A DNA stretch of 26,734 bases, from positions 1-26,734 of the forward strand of contig JAAEOP010000115.1 in assembly GCA_024223125.1 (NCBI GenBank). Direction: 5' to 3'. This document shows, one piece after another, positions 7,513 to 15,062 of the stretch. The notes below the pieces were generated by a model. That model worked only from the letters and a program-made list of their open reading frames with translations. It made no database searches and was not told the DNA's origin. The position numbers and the translations under genes were made by a program. Position 1 is the stretch's first letter; the number at the start of each line of letters is the position of its first letter. Origin of the DNA: Chloroflexota bacterium (GTDB lineage: Bacteria > Chloroflexota > Anaerolineae > Promineifilales > Promineifilaceae).

Positions 7513-9414
7513 ATGGCTGAAACATTTCCGCAACTACTCATTGATAGAGCAAAAGAATTTGGCGATGCCCCGGCATTGCGTGAAAAAGATTACGGTATCT
7601 GGCGGTCAATAAGCTGGAGCGAGTATTTAACGCATGTGCGTCATTTTTGTCAGGGTTTGGCCTATTTGGGACTAATCCCAGATGATACGGTAGCCATCAT
7701 TGGCGATAACCGGCCAGAATGGATTTATTCTGAGCTGGCCGCACAGGCTGCCGGGGCCAAGGCCATTGGCATTTACCAGGATGCTGTCGTTAAAGAGATG
7801 ATCTACATTATCACCCACGCGAAAGTAAAGTTTATCGTGGTTGAAGACCAGGAGCAGGTAGATAAAATTCTGGAGATGTGGGATGATCTGACCGGTGTGG
7901 AAAAGGTTATTTACTACGACCCTAAGGGTTTGCGAAACTACACAGAAGAGTTTTTGATATTTTTTGGAGATGTGGAGGAATTAGGAAAAGATTTTGAGCA
8001 AGAAAATCCGGGGTGGTTTGAGCAGAAAGTGGCCGACGGCCGTGGTGAAGATGTAGCAATTTTGTCCACAACCTCAGGCACAACAGGCGACCCCAAACTG
8101 GCTATGATCACACACAAGAATCTCGTTTCTATGGGTGAGAGCTTGATGGACTTAGACCCTTTGCAACCAGATGACCGTTTTGTTAGTTTCTTGCCATTAG
8201 CCTGGATTGGCGAACAGATGATGAGCTTTGCTTGTAGTCTGCAAACAGGTTTTTCATTAAATTTCCCAGAAAAGCCAGAAACAGCTTTGGTAAATATCCG
8301 CGAAATCGGCCCACAATCTATGTTTAGCCCTCCCCGTATTTGGGAAAATCTTGTCAGCCAGGTATTGGTGAAAATGGAAGACAGCACAAAGCTGAAAAAG
8401 CAAGTGTATGATTGGGCTATTGAAGTGGGTTATGAGATGGCTGACGTTCGTTTTCGTAAGGAAAAACCATCAGCCAGTTTGAAATGGCGTTATCGTATGG
8501 CCGATTCACTGATATTTGAAGAACTGAAAGATCATCTGGGTTTGCGTCATTTGAAACGGGCTTATACAGGGGGCGCTGCTTTAGGGCCGGATGTATTCCG
8601 CTTTTTCCATGCGTTGGGCGTCAATCTGAAACAAATCTATGGCCAAACGGAAGCAAGCGGTATTAGTGTGCTGCATCGAGATGGCGACATAAAGTTCCAA
8701 ACAGTGGGTACGCCTGTACCGGGTACGGAAGTGAAGATTGCTGAGAATGGGGAGATTTTGCTGAAATCAGAAGCGATTTTCCTGGGCTATTATGGTAATC
8801 AAGATGCGACAGATGAGTCGCTGGTAGATGGCTGGTTGCAATCGGGTGATGCTGGTTATTTTGATGAAGATGGGCATTTGATTGTGATTGACCGGGCCAA
8901 AGATGTGATGACACTGCATGACGGTACGAAGTTCAGCCCGCAATTCATTGAAAATAAACTCAAGTTTAGCCCTCATGTGAAGGAAGCGGTTGTGTTTGGC
9001 GGTGATTGGCCTTATGTGACGGCGATGATCAATATTGACATGGAGAATACCGGTAAGTGGGCAGAGAATAATCAGATTGCCTACACGACGTATACTGATC
9101 TGGCCCAAAAATTGGGTGTGTATGAGTTGGTACGGGAACAGGTGGAACGAGCAAATTCTGATTTACCGGAAGCGGCCCGTATTCGGCGTTTCTTGCTGCT
9201 GCACAAGGAGCTAGATGCGGATGATTCGGAGTTGACACGTACACGTAAGGTGCGGCGGCGGTTTGTGGCTCAACGGTATGATGACATTATTTCTGCCCTG
9301 TACAGTCACAATGATTTTTTGGATATTGAGACGAATATTACGTATCAAGATGGTCGGGTAGCCAATATTAAGACTCGGTTGAAAATTGAAACTGTAGAGA
9401 ATGGGAGTGGTTAG
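7513..9414 (+). CDS. Long-chain-type acyl-CoA synthetase (AMP-binding)
   Basis: A 633-residue ANL-superfamily ligase that forms an acyl-CoA from a carboxylic acid, ATP and CoA via an acyl-adenylate. The P-loop STTSGTTGDPK lies at 185-195, the A5 motif YGQTEASG at 376-383, A7 SGDAGYFDEDGHL at 444-456 and A8 RAKDVM at 461-466. The layout fits the FadD15-like long-chain branch. Its stop codon is immediately followed by the livH start (TAGATG), so expression is coupled to the permease. Liv-type clusters with an embedded CoA ligase in this order are known from other bacteria. The likely job is trapping an imported fatty, aromatic or branched acid as its CoA ester. Substrate identity cannot be read from the sequence. 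Confidence 0.9.
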   Translation: MAETFPQLLIDRAKEFGDAPALREKDYGIWRSISWSEYLTHVRHFCQGLAYLGLIPDDTVAIIGDNRPEWIYSELAAQAAGAKAIGIYQDAVVKEMIYIITHAKVKFIVVEDQEQVDKILEMWDDLTGVEKVIYYDPKGLRNYTEEFLIFFGDVEELGKDFEQENPGWFEQKVADGRGEDVAILSTTSGTTGDPKLAMITHKNLVSMGESLMDLDPLQPDDRFVSFLPLAWIGEQMMSFACSLQTGFSLNFPEKPETALVNIREIGPQSMFSPPRIWENLVSQVLVKMEDSTKLKKQVYDWAIEVGYEMADVRFRKEKPSASLKWRYRMADSLIFEELKDHLGLRHLKRAYTGGAALGPDVFRFFHALGVNLKQIYGQTEASGISVLHRDGDIKFQTVGTPVPGTEVKIAENGEILLKSEAIFLGYYGNQDATDESLVDGWLQSGDAGYFDEDGHLIVIDRAKDVMTLHDGTKFSPQFIENKLKFSPHVKEAVVFGGDWPYVTAMINIDMENTGKWAENNQIAYTTYTDLAQKLGVYELVREQVERANSDLPEAARIRRFLLLHKELDADDSELTRTRKVRRRFVAQRYDDIISALYSHNDFLDIETNITYQDGRVANIKTRLKIETVENGSG

Positions 9415-10293
9415 ATGGAAACTTTTTTGCAGCTAACACTAACTGGCCTGACAAACGGCGCTATTTATGCTTTGGTGGCGTTAGGTTTTGTGTTGATTTA
9501 TAAGTCTACGGATGTGATAAATTTTGCTCAGGGCGATTTTATGGTCGTGGGCGCATTTATTACTTATGGTCTGATTGTACAGTTGGGGCTGCCCTGGTCG
9601 GCGGCCGTATTGGCAGCGATACTGCTGGCTGTTGTGATGGGGGTGTTGATTGAACGGTTTGTTTTGCGACCGATGATTGGCGAGCCAATTATCTCTGTCA
9701 TTATGGTGACAATTGGTTTGTCTAGTTTGCTCAGGGCGATAGTGAGTGGTATATGGGGGACAACAGGACGGCCGTTTCCACCATTCTTACCTAGTGATCC
9801 TGTCAATATTATGGGGGCTACCGTACCCGCAGACAGGCTCATTGCCATTGTCCTGGTCATGGTGTTGTTTGTTATCTTTACGCTTTTCTTCCGTTTTAAC
9901 AAAGAAGGGATTGCCATGCGGGCTACGGCCGATGACCAGCAAGCTGCTTTGAGTATGGGTATTAGTGTGAAGAAGATTTTTGCATTGGCGTGGTCTATAG
10001 CTGCTATCACGGCCGTGTTGGCTGGGGTTATTGTGGCCAATATTGTGGGGGTTAGCCTGTCTATTGCCAGCATTGGCCTGACTGTTTTCCCTGTTGTGAT
10101 TTTGGGCGGGTTAGACTCTATTCCAGGGGCTGTTATGGGGGGGGTGATCATTGGCTTGTTGCAAGCTTATGTCGCTGGATATACCCCTAGTTATTTGGCC
10201 TTAAGTACGGTCATCCCCTTTATTGTGTTGTTGTTAATTCTGATGGTAAAGCCTTATGGCTTATATGGTGAAGAGAGAATCGAGAGGGTTTAG
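9415..10293 (+). CDS. livH: LivH-type ABC transporter permease
   Basis: A 292-residue inner-membrane permease with about eight hydrophobic segments, the normal LivH length. The N-terminal GLTNGAIYALVALGFVLIYK and the following INFAQGDFMVVGAF are highly typical of LivH. The coupling helix region EGIAMRATADDQQAALSMGI contacts an ATPase in this family. The gene abuts the synthetase stop with no spacing. A 77-bp gap with a dyad repeat separates it from livM. Confidence 0.93.
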   Translation: METFLQLTLTGLTNGAIYALVALGFVLIYKSTDVINFAQGDFMVVGAFITYGLIVQLGLPWSAAVLAAILLAVVMGVLIERFVLRPMIGEPIISVIMVTIGLSSLLRAIVSGIWGTTGRPFPPFLPSDPVNIMGATVPADRLIAIVLVMVLFVIFTLFFRFNKEGIAMRATADDQQAALSMGISVKKIFALAWSIAAITAVLAGVIVANIVGVSLSIASIGLTVFPVVILGGLDSIPGAVMGGVIIGLLQAYVAGYTPSYLALSTVIPFIVLLLILMVKPYGLYGEERIERV

Positions 10294-10303
10294 GTGGTAG
10301 TTT

Positions 10304-10352
10304 GGTAAACAGTAATCCGATACCGATTATCGTTTACTAATTACCGTTTACC
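10304..10352. repeat. Imperfect dyad in the livH-livM gap
   Basis: GGTAAACAGTAAT (10304-10316) and ATTACCGTTTACC (10340-10352) are inverted repeats with one mismatch. The stretch between them is made of similar CGATTATCG-like words. It belongs to the same loose family of ATCGG/GTAA words as the livK-livF hairpin. It may modulate mRNA stability between the permease genes. Confidence 0.6.
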
Positions 10353-10370
10353 GCTAACGGATAATCTACT

Positions 10371-11411
10371 ATGGAATCAGGCATTTTTCATACCACTTAC
10401 GAAAATGATATGGGTTTGCGGCGCACCCCTTGGATGCGTTGGCGCATTGGTTTGGCAATCGCTTTTATTTTGATATTTCCTTTTCTGGCTAACAATTATT
10501 ATCTGACATTAGCAAACCAGATTGGTATTGTGGCAATTGCGGCAATTGGGTTAAACATTCTTACAGGATTTACGGGTCAGATTAGTCTGGGTACGGGCGG
10601 GTTTATGGCCATTGGCGCTTATGTATCGGGTTTGTTGGCCGCAAATATGGGGCTGCCCTGGTGGTTGACAATTCCGATAGCCTGTGTGGTTACGGCCGTT
10701 GTGGGTGGCGTGTTTGGTATTCCTTCTCTGCGGCTCAAAGGCTTGTATCTGGCGATGGCTACCCTGGCATCCCAACAAATCATCCAGTGGGCCATTGTCC
10801 GTTCGCCATTAACAGGCGGTGTAGAAGCATTGGTCTTGCCCTTACCCACTATATTTGGGCAACGAGCAAACACAGAATTTGGTTTTTACTGGATTATTTT
10901 TGCCGTCCTCATTCTAGTCATCTTGTTTGCGGTTAATCTGTTTCGTTCAAAGATTGGTCGGGCATTTATTGCTATTCGTGACCAGGATATTGCTGCCGAA
11001 GTGATGGGTGTCGATTTATTCTGGTACAAAATTATGTCTTTTGCCACATCCTCATTCATCATTGGGTTAGCTGGCGCTTTGCTGGCGCAATATCGTGGCA
11101 TTGTTAATTATGAACGCTTCACTATTGAAGCCTCTATTTTTTATCTGGCAGTGATCATCATTGGTGGCCTGGGTTCTGTCTCTGGGTCTATCTATGGAGC
11201 CATTTTCATGACGCTGCTGCCCGCTATTTTGACAAATATAGGTCAGGCATTGGGCGATACGATTCCGGGTATGGCCGGTATTATTCCATTTATTCGTCAA
11301 GGTGTCTTTGGAGCCACTATTATCCTTTTCCTAATTTTTGAACCAGAAGGCCTGGCAAAAATATGGCGTGATATAAAGGATTATTTCCGACTTTGGCCGT
11401 TTAGTTATTAG
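10371..11411 (+). CDS. livM: LivM-type ABC transporter permease
   Basis: A 346-residue permease that pairs with LivH. The segment NILTGFTGQISLGTGGFMAI is the LivM family signature, and the coupling region GRAFIAIRDQDIAAEVMGVD is present. About nine or ten hydrophobic segments are visible, ending in FEPEGLAKIWRDIKDYF. The N-terminal 20 residues are polar. The ATG is not preceded by a strong ribosome site, and the upstream gap contains repeat words, so translation may partly depend on readthrough from livH. Confidence 0.93.
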   Translation: MESGIFHTTYENDMGLRRTPWMRWRIGLAIAFILIFPFLANNYYLTLANQIGIVAIAAIGLNILTGFTGQISLGTGGFMAIGAYVSGLLAANMGLPWWLTIPIACVVTAVVGGVFGIPSLRLKGLYLAMATLASQQIIQWAIVRSPLTGGVEALVLPLPTIFGQRANTEFGFYWIIFAVLILVILFAVNLFRSKIGRAFIAIRDQDIAAEVMGVDLFWYKIMSFATSSFIIGLAGALLAQYRGIVNYERFTIEASIFYLAVIIIGGLGSVSGSIYGAIFMTLLPAILTNIGQALGDTIPGMAGIIPFIRQGVFGATIILFLIFEPEGLAKIWRDIKDYFRLWPFSY

Positions 11412-11460
11412 GAGATTGGAAATTGGAGCTTGTTCATATCTTGGTTTCCCACCCAATCCC
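11405..11460. repeat. GATTGG-family repeat after livM
   Basis: TTATTAGGAGATTGGA (11405-11420) overlaps the livM stop codon and is identical to 16049-16064 inside the giant membrane-protein gene. A complementary CCAATCCCCTAATTA follows from about 11453. The region thus resembles a short interspersed element with inverted ends. Confidence 0.5.
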
Positions 11461-11519
11461 CTAATTACCAAATTACTCTTATTTATTCACCCTATTTACC
11501 CCTTTGAGGAGGAAGAAAA

Positions 11520-12710
11520 ATGTCTCAATTATGGAAACGCTTTGGTTTAGTTTTGTTAATCGCGCTATTTGGCGCCGTTGTTCTGTCTGCCTGTGGTGGC
11601 GGCGATGAGGCTGAAGGTGAAGGAGCGCCAATTAAAGTTGGGGCTATTTTTGACCTGACAGGCCCAACTTCAGATGTAGGTACGCCCTATTCAGAAGGTA
11701 TTAAAGGTTTTATTGAATGGAAAAATGAGAACGGTGGTGTAGACGGCCGTCAATTGGATCTTTATTCTGCTGATTATGCTTATGCAGTAGACCAGGCAGA
11801 GCAACTTTATAGCCAGTATGCAAACGAAGGCGTGGTTGTCTTCCAGGGTTGGGGTACAGGCGACACAGAAGCTCTACGTAGTCGTATTGCAGCCGATGAA
11901 ATTCCTTTCATGTCTGCATCTTATTCTGCCGCTCTAGAATTCCCAGATGAAGCCCCCTATAACTTCCTTGTAGGCACTAGCTACTCAGCTCAGGCCATCA
12001 TTGCCATTGATTGGGCTATGCAAGATGCTGGCGGCACACCCAAAATTGCTATTTTCCATCACGACAGCCCCTTTGGTTTATCTCCTGTTGCAGACGCACA
12101 GGAACATGGCGCAGCCAATGGTGTTGAGGTAATTTCTTTCCCCATGCCCGGTGGCGCAACTGACTTTACGGCCGAATTAACCCAGGTACAAGATGCAGAT
12201 GTAGATTATATTCTGATTCAGAATGTGTCTTCACCGGCGGCAACATTAGCCAAGAACATTGATGACTTTGGCCTGGGTGCAAAAGTTATTTGCCTGAATT
12301 GGTGTACAGACGAACTGTTTGTTAGCCTGGCTGGTGACGCAGCAGAAGGTGTTGTTGGGGCAAGTCCCTTCGCCTTCCCCAGCAGTGGCGCCAAAGGGTT
12401 GGAAGAGATTGCCGCTCATGTGGAAGCAAACGGGTCTACTTTGGAAGAGAAAGGTATTCGTTACGTTGCTGGTTGGTTAACCATGAAAGTGATGACCGAA
12501 GCAATTGAACGTGTAGCTAAAGCAGGTGAAGAGATAACTGGCCCGAATATCCGCACCCAACTGGAAAGCATGACCGGTTATGATACGGGCGGTATTACTT
12601 TGCCCTTAAATTACAGCAGCTCTGACCATGCCGGTAACAAAGCTGTGCAGATGTTTGAAGTACAAGACGGTACGTGGACAGCAATTTCTGATTATCTGTC
12701 TGCACCATAA
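11520..12710 (+). CDS. livK: LivK-type ABC substrate-binding lipoprotein
   Basis: A 396-residue extracytoplasmic binding protein. An N-terminal lipoprotein signal (FGLVLLIALFGAVVLSAC) puts the lipidated cysteine at residue 25, followed by a glycine/acidic linker. The mature domain opens with IKVGAIFDLTGPTSDVGTPY, typical of the peripheral binding protein type I fold used by HAAT importers. Later segments (IPFMSASYSAALEF, AIFHHDSPFGLS) match that fold. A very strong ribosome site, GAGGAGGAAG, precedes the ATG, which suits a product needed in excess over the permeases. The ligand is unknown. The downstream gap holds a 19-bp hairpin that may protect or attenuate the transcript. Confidence 0.93.
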   Translation: MSQLWKRFGLVLLIALFGAVVLSACGGGDEAEGEGAPIKVGAIFDLTGPTSDVGTPYSEGIKGFIEWKNENGGVDGRQLDLYSADYAYAVDQAEQLYSQYANEGVVVFQGWGTGDTEALRSRIAADEIPFMSASYSAALEFPDEAPYNFLVGTSYSAQAIIAIDWAMQDAGGTPKIAIFHHDSPFGLSPVADAQEHGAANGVEVISFPMPGGATDFTAELTQVQDADVDYILIQNVSSPAATLAKNIDDFGLGAKVICLNWCTDELFVSLAGDAAEGVVGASPFAFPSSGAKGLEEIAAHVEANGSTLEEKGIRYVAGWLTMKVMTEAIERVAKAGEEITGPNIRTQLESMTGYDTGGITLPLNYSSSDHAGNKAVQMFEVQDGTWTAISDYLSAP

Positions 12711-12729
12711 TAATTAGTAATCGGTAATC

Positions 12730-12778
12730 AGTTATCGGTCATCGGTTTTCTGGAATTTGAAAAACCGATGACCGATAA
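12730..12778. repeat. Hairpin with perfect 19-bp arms between livK and livF
   Basis: GTTATCGGTCATCGGTTTT (12730-12748) is exactly reverse-complemented at 12760-12778 around an 11-base loop. It is flanked by more TAATCGG-type words on both sides. There is no T-run, so it is not a classic terminator. It could be a REP-like stabiliser that raises livK mRNA over livF. Confidence 0.8.
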
Positions 12779-12802
12779 CCGTTTATCGTAACGGAGTGAT
12801 CC

Positions 12803-13597
12803 ATGCTCTCGCTTAATAATATCGAAGTCATTTATAACGATGTCATCCTAGTGCTAAAAGGTATGTCCTTGGACGTGCCGCAAAGCAAGATTGTGGCTTT
12901 ACTTGGCTCCAATGGGGCAGGCAAATCTACAACTTTGAAAGCAATCTCTGGCTTGTTAAAACCGGAAGACGGCGAAGTGACAGATGGTGAAATCATTTTC
13001 CAGGATGAAAAGATCCATCACATGGATGCGGCCGATATTGTGCGGCGCGGTATTTTTCAGGTGATGGAAGGACGCCGGGTTTTTGTCCATTTGAGTGTAG
13101 AAGAGAATCTGATGACTGGCGGCTATACACGAAAAAACAGGCAGGAAGCACGGCAAGATATTGATCGTGTTTACGAATATTTTCCGCGTTTGCAGGAACG
13201 GCGGCGACAGGTTGCCGGTTATTTATCTGGTGGGGAACAGCAAATGTTGGCGATTGGTCGCGCATTGATGGCAAAACCAACGCTGATTATGCTTGATGAG
13301 CCTTCGTTAGGGTTGGCGCCTCTGTTAGTGCAAGAGATTTTTGGCATTATCAAGCGTATCAATAAAGAAGACAAAACTACTATTTTGCTGGTTGAACAAA
13401 ATGCGCGTCTGGCATTAGATGTGGCTGATTATGCGTATATTATGGAAAACGGCCGTATTGTCCTCGCCGGTACGCCGCAAACCCTAACAGATAATGCTGA
13501 TGTTCGTGAGTTTTATCTGGGCTTAAACGAAGTTGGTACACGTAAGAGCTATCGTGATGTCAAACATTATAAACGACGCAAAAGATGGCTCTCCTAA
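12803..13597 (+). CDS. livF: LivF-type ABC transporter ATPase
   Basis: The second ATPase of the importer, 264 residues. Walker A GSNGAGKS is at 35-42, the signature LSGGEQQ at 141-147, and Walker B LIMLDEP at 161-167, followed by the LivF-typical LLVEQNARLAL. The MEGRRVFVHLSVEENL block is also characteristic. A basic tail of about 20 residues (KSYRDVKHYKRRKRWLS) goes beyond the usual LivF end at FYLG. The start has a GGAG ribosome site. A 26-bp gap leads to the PrpE-like gene. Confidence 0.93.
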   Translation: MLSLNNIEVIYNDVILVLKGMSLDVPQSKIVALLGSNGAGKSTTLKAISGLLKPEDGEVTDGEIIFQDEKIHHMDAADIVRRGIFQVMEGRRVFVHLSVEENLMTGGYTRKNRQEARQDIDRVYEYFPRLQERRRQVAGYLSGGEQQMLAIGRALMAKPTLIMLDEPSLGLAPLLVQEIFGIIKRINKEDKTTILLVEQNARLALDVADYAYIMENGRIVLAGTPQTLTDNADVREFYLGLNEVGTRKSYRDVKHYKRRKRWLS

Positions 13598-13623
13598 TTG
13601 ATTGTCAATGATAAGGAGTTACC

Positions 13624-14808
13624 ATGACATATGAAGCGGTTTACGGCCGTTGGCAAACAGACCCGGTAACTTTTTGGGCGCAAGCAGCAGAAGATGTACA
13701 GTGGTATGAAAAGTGGAGTCAGATACTAGACGACAGTAATCCACCTTTTTATCGTTGGTTTGCAGGTGGGGTTGTCAATAGTTGTTACAACGCGCTCGAT
13801 TGGCATGTGGCCAACGGCCGTGCAGATCAACTCGCCCTCATTTATGACAGCCCGGTAACAGATACAATCAAAAAATACACCTATGCCCAATTGCAGGATG
13901 AGGTGGCAAAACTGGCTGGAATTCTAACCAGCCTCGATGTGCAGAAAGGGGAACATCTGCAAAAGTATGACCTTAGCCATTTCAAAGCGCTCTTTCTGGC
14001 TGGCGAACGCTGCGATCCGGCCACCTTGCTTTGGGCTGAAGAGAAATTAGGCATCCCTGTCATTGACCATTGGTGGCAGACAGAAACAGGTTGGCCGGTT
14101 TGTTCTAATATGTTGGGTATTGAACTGTTGCCTTTTAAACCTGGTTCAGCTGCTCGGCCTGTGCCTGGTTATGACGTGTGTGTTTTGGACATTACTGGGG
14201 AGGAAATGGCGCCTGATGAGATTGGCGATATTGTGGTTAAACTACCCCTGCTACCAGGCTGCCTGCCTACGCTCTGGCAAGATGACGGCCGTTTTATTGA
14301 ATCATACTTGAGAGCGTATGAGGGGTATTACTTAACGGCTGACGCTGGTTTTATTGATGAATACGGCTATCTCTCTATCATGAGCCGTACTGACGACATT
14401 ATCAACGTAGCCGGACATCGTCTCTCTACCGGCGGCATGGAAGAAGTGTTAGCCGCCCATCCCGACGTGGCGGAATGTGCTGTTATTGGCGTACAGGATG
14501 ATTTGAAGGGAGAAACGCCGTTGGGTCTGGCCGTGTTAAACGCGGGGGTAACACGTGACCACGACGACATTATAAACGAGTTAATTATGTCTGTACGCGA
14601 GCAAATCGGGCCGGTCGCTTCGTTTAAGGTAGCGGCCGTTGTGGAAAGGCTGCCCAAAACACGGTCTGGTAAAATTTTGCGGGGCACAATTAAAAAAGTG
14701 GCTGATAATTCTGCTTACCAGATATCAGCCACCATTGATGATCCGACCATATTAGAAGAAATTAGCGCGGCATTGGCAAAAATTGGATACGGCGTTGGGC
14801 GGGAATAG
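13624..14808 (+). CDS. Propionyl/acetyl-CoA synthetase-like protein with a large internal deletion
   Basis: A 394-residue frame. Its two parts match the two ends of PrpE/acetyl-CoA synthetase, a family of about 630 residues. Residues 1-107 are the N-terminal part (YGRWQTDPVTFWAQAAEDV, then YTYAQLQDEVAKLAGIL). From about 111 (HLQKYDLSHFKALFLAGERC) the sequence is the later part: A5 WWQTETGWP at 150-158, A7 TADAGFIDEYGYL at 238-250, A8 SRTDDIINVAGHR at 254-266, and the A10 lysine K350 in PKTRSGKILRG. About 235 residues between them, including the ATP P-loop, are absent, yet the frame is intact. It has a good ribosome site (AAGGAG). It is probably catalytically dead, or a recent deletion or assembly artefact. 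It is the last gene of the liv operon. Confidence 0.85.
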   Translation: MTYEAVYGRWQTDPVTFWAQAAEDVQWYEKWSQILDDSNPPFYRWFAGGVVNSCYNALDWHVANGRADQLALIYDSPVTDTIKKYTYAQLQDEVAKLAGILTSLDVQKGEHLQKYDLSHFKALFLAGERCDPATLLWAEEKLGIPVIDHWWQTETGWPVCSNMLGIELLPFKPGSAARPVPGYDVCVLDITGEEMAPDEIGDIVVKLPLLPGCLPTLWQDDGRFIESYLRAYEGYYLTADAGFIDEYGYLSIMSRTDDIINVAGHRLSTGGMEEVLAAHPDVAECAVIGVQDDLKGETPLGLAVLNAGVTRDHDDIINELIMSVREQIGPVASFKVAAVVERLPKTRSGKILRGTIKKVADNSAYQISATIDDPTILEEISAALAKIGYGVGRE

Positions 14809-14874
14809 ATTGAGTAGTTGCTCTGGTTAGGAACGAGGATTTAATAATTCAGAAAACTACAATCAGCAGATTTC

Positions 14875-14915
14875 ACAGATTACGCAGATTTTATCTGGTA
14901 ATCTGCGTAATCTGT
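14875..14915. repeat. Hairpin with 16-bp arms between convergent genes
   Basis: ACAGATTACGCAGATT (14875-14890) and its exact reverse complement (14900-14915) flank a 9-base loop. The arms are built from the CAGATT-type words found in many bacterial interspersed repeats. It may end or protect transcripts of the liv operon, although no T-run follows. Confidence 0.75.
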
Positions 14916-14942
14916 TGATAGAAAGTTTTGGGTTTAATTTAT

Positions 14943-15035
14943 GTAACTATTCAGCTTCCAGAGGTGCGACGCACTTGCAAAGAGCAGCGGCATTGACATT
15001 ACTCTGGGAAAAGTGCGTCGCACCTGTACAGTTAC
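14943..15035. repeat. MITE-like element with nested inverted repeats
   Basis: The inner arms AGGTGCGACGCACTT (14962-14976) and AAGTGCGTCGCACCT (15011-15025) are exact reverse complements around 34 bases. The outer arms GTAACT (14943) and AGTTAC (15030) extend the symmetry to about 93 bp. The element lies in the convergent gap between the liv operon and the giant membrane-protein gene. Confidence 0.65.
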
Positions 15036-15062
15036 TAATTTATTTCCCATTCCTTAGCGGCT

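Noticed and set aside
7938..8387. A 149-codon minus-strand open frame
   Set aside because: It is antisense to the acyl-CoA synthetase across its P-loop region, with no domain of its own.
9564..10151. A 195-codon minus-strand open frame
   Set aside because: It lies entirely antisense to livH, whose family signatures are clear. The translation is a proline/threonine-rich shadow of hydrophobic codons.
12711..12802. Repeated ATCGG words that at first look like a short CRISPR array
   Set aside because: The words are only 7-10 bp, have no regular spacer length and form a single hairpin. No cas gene is present.
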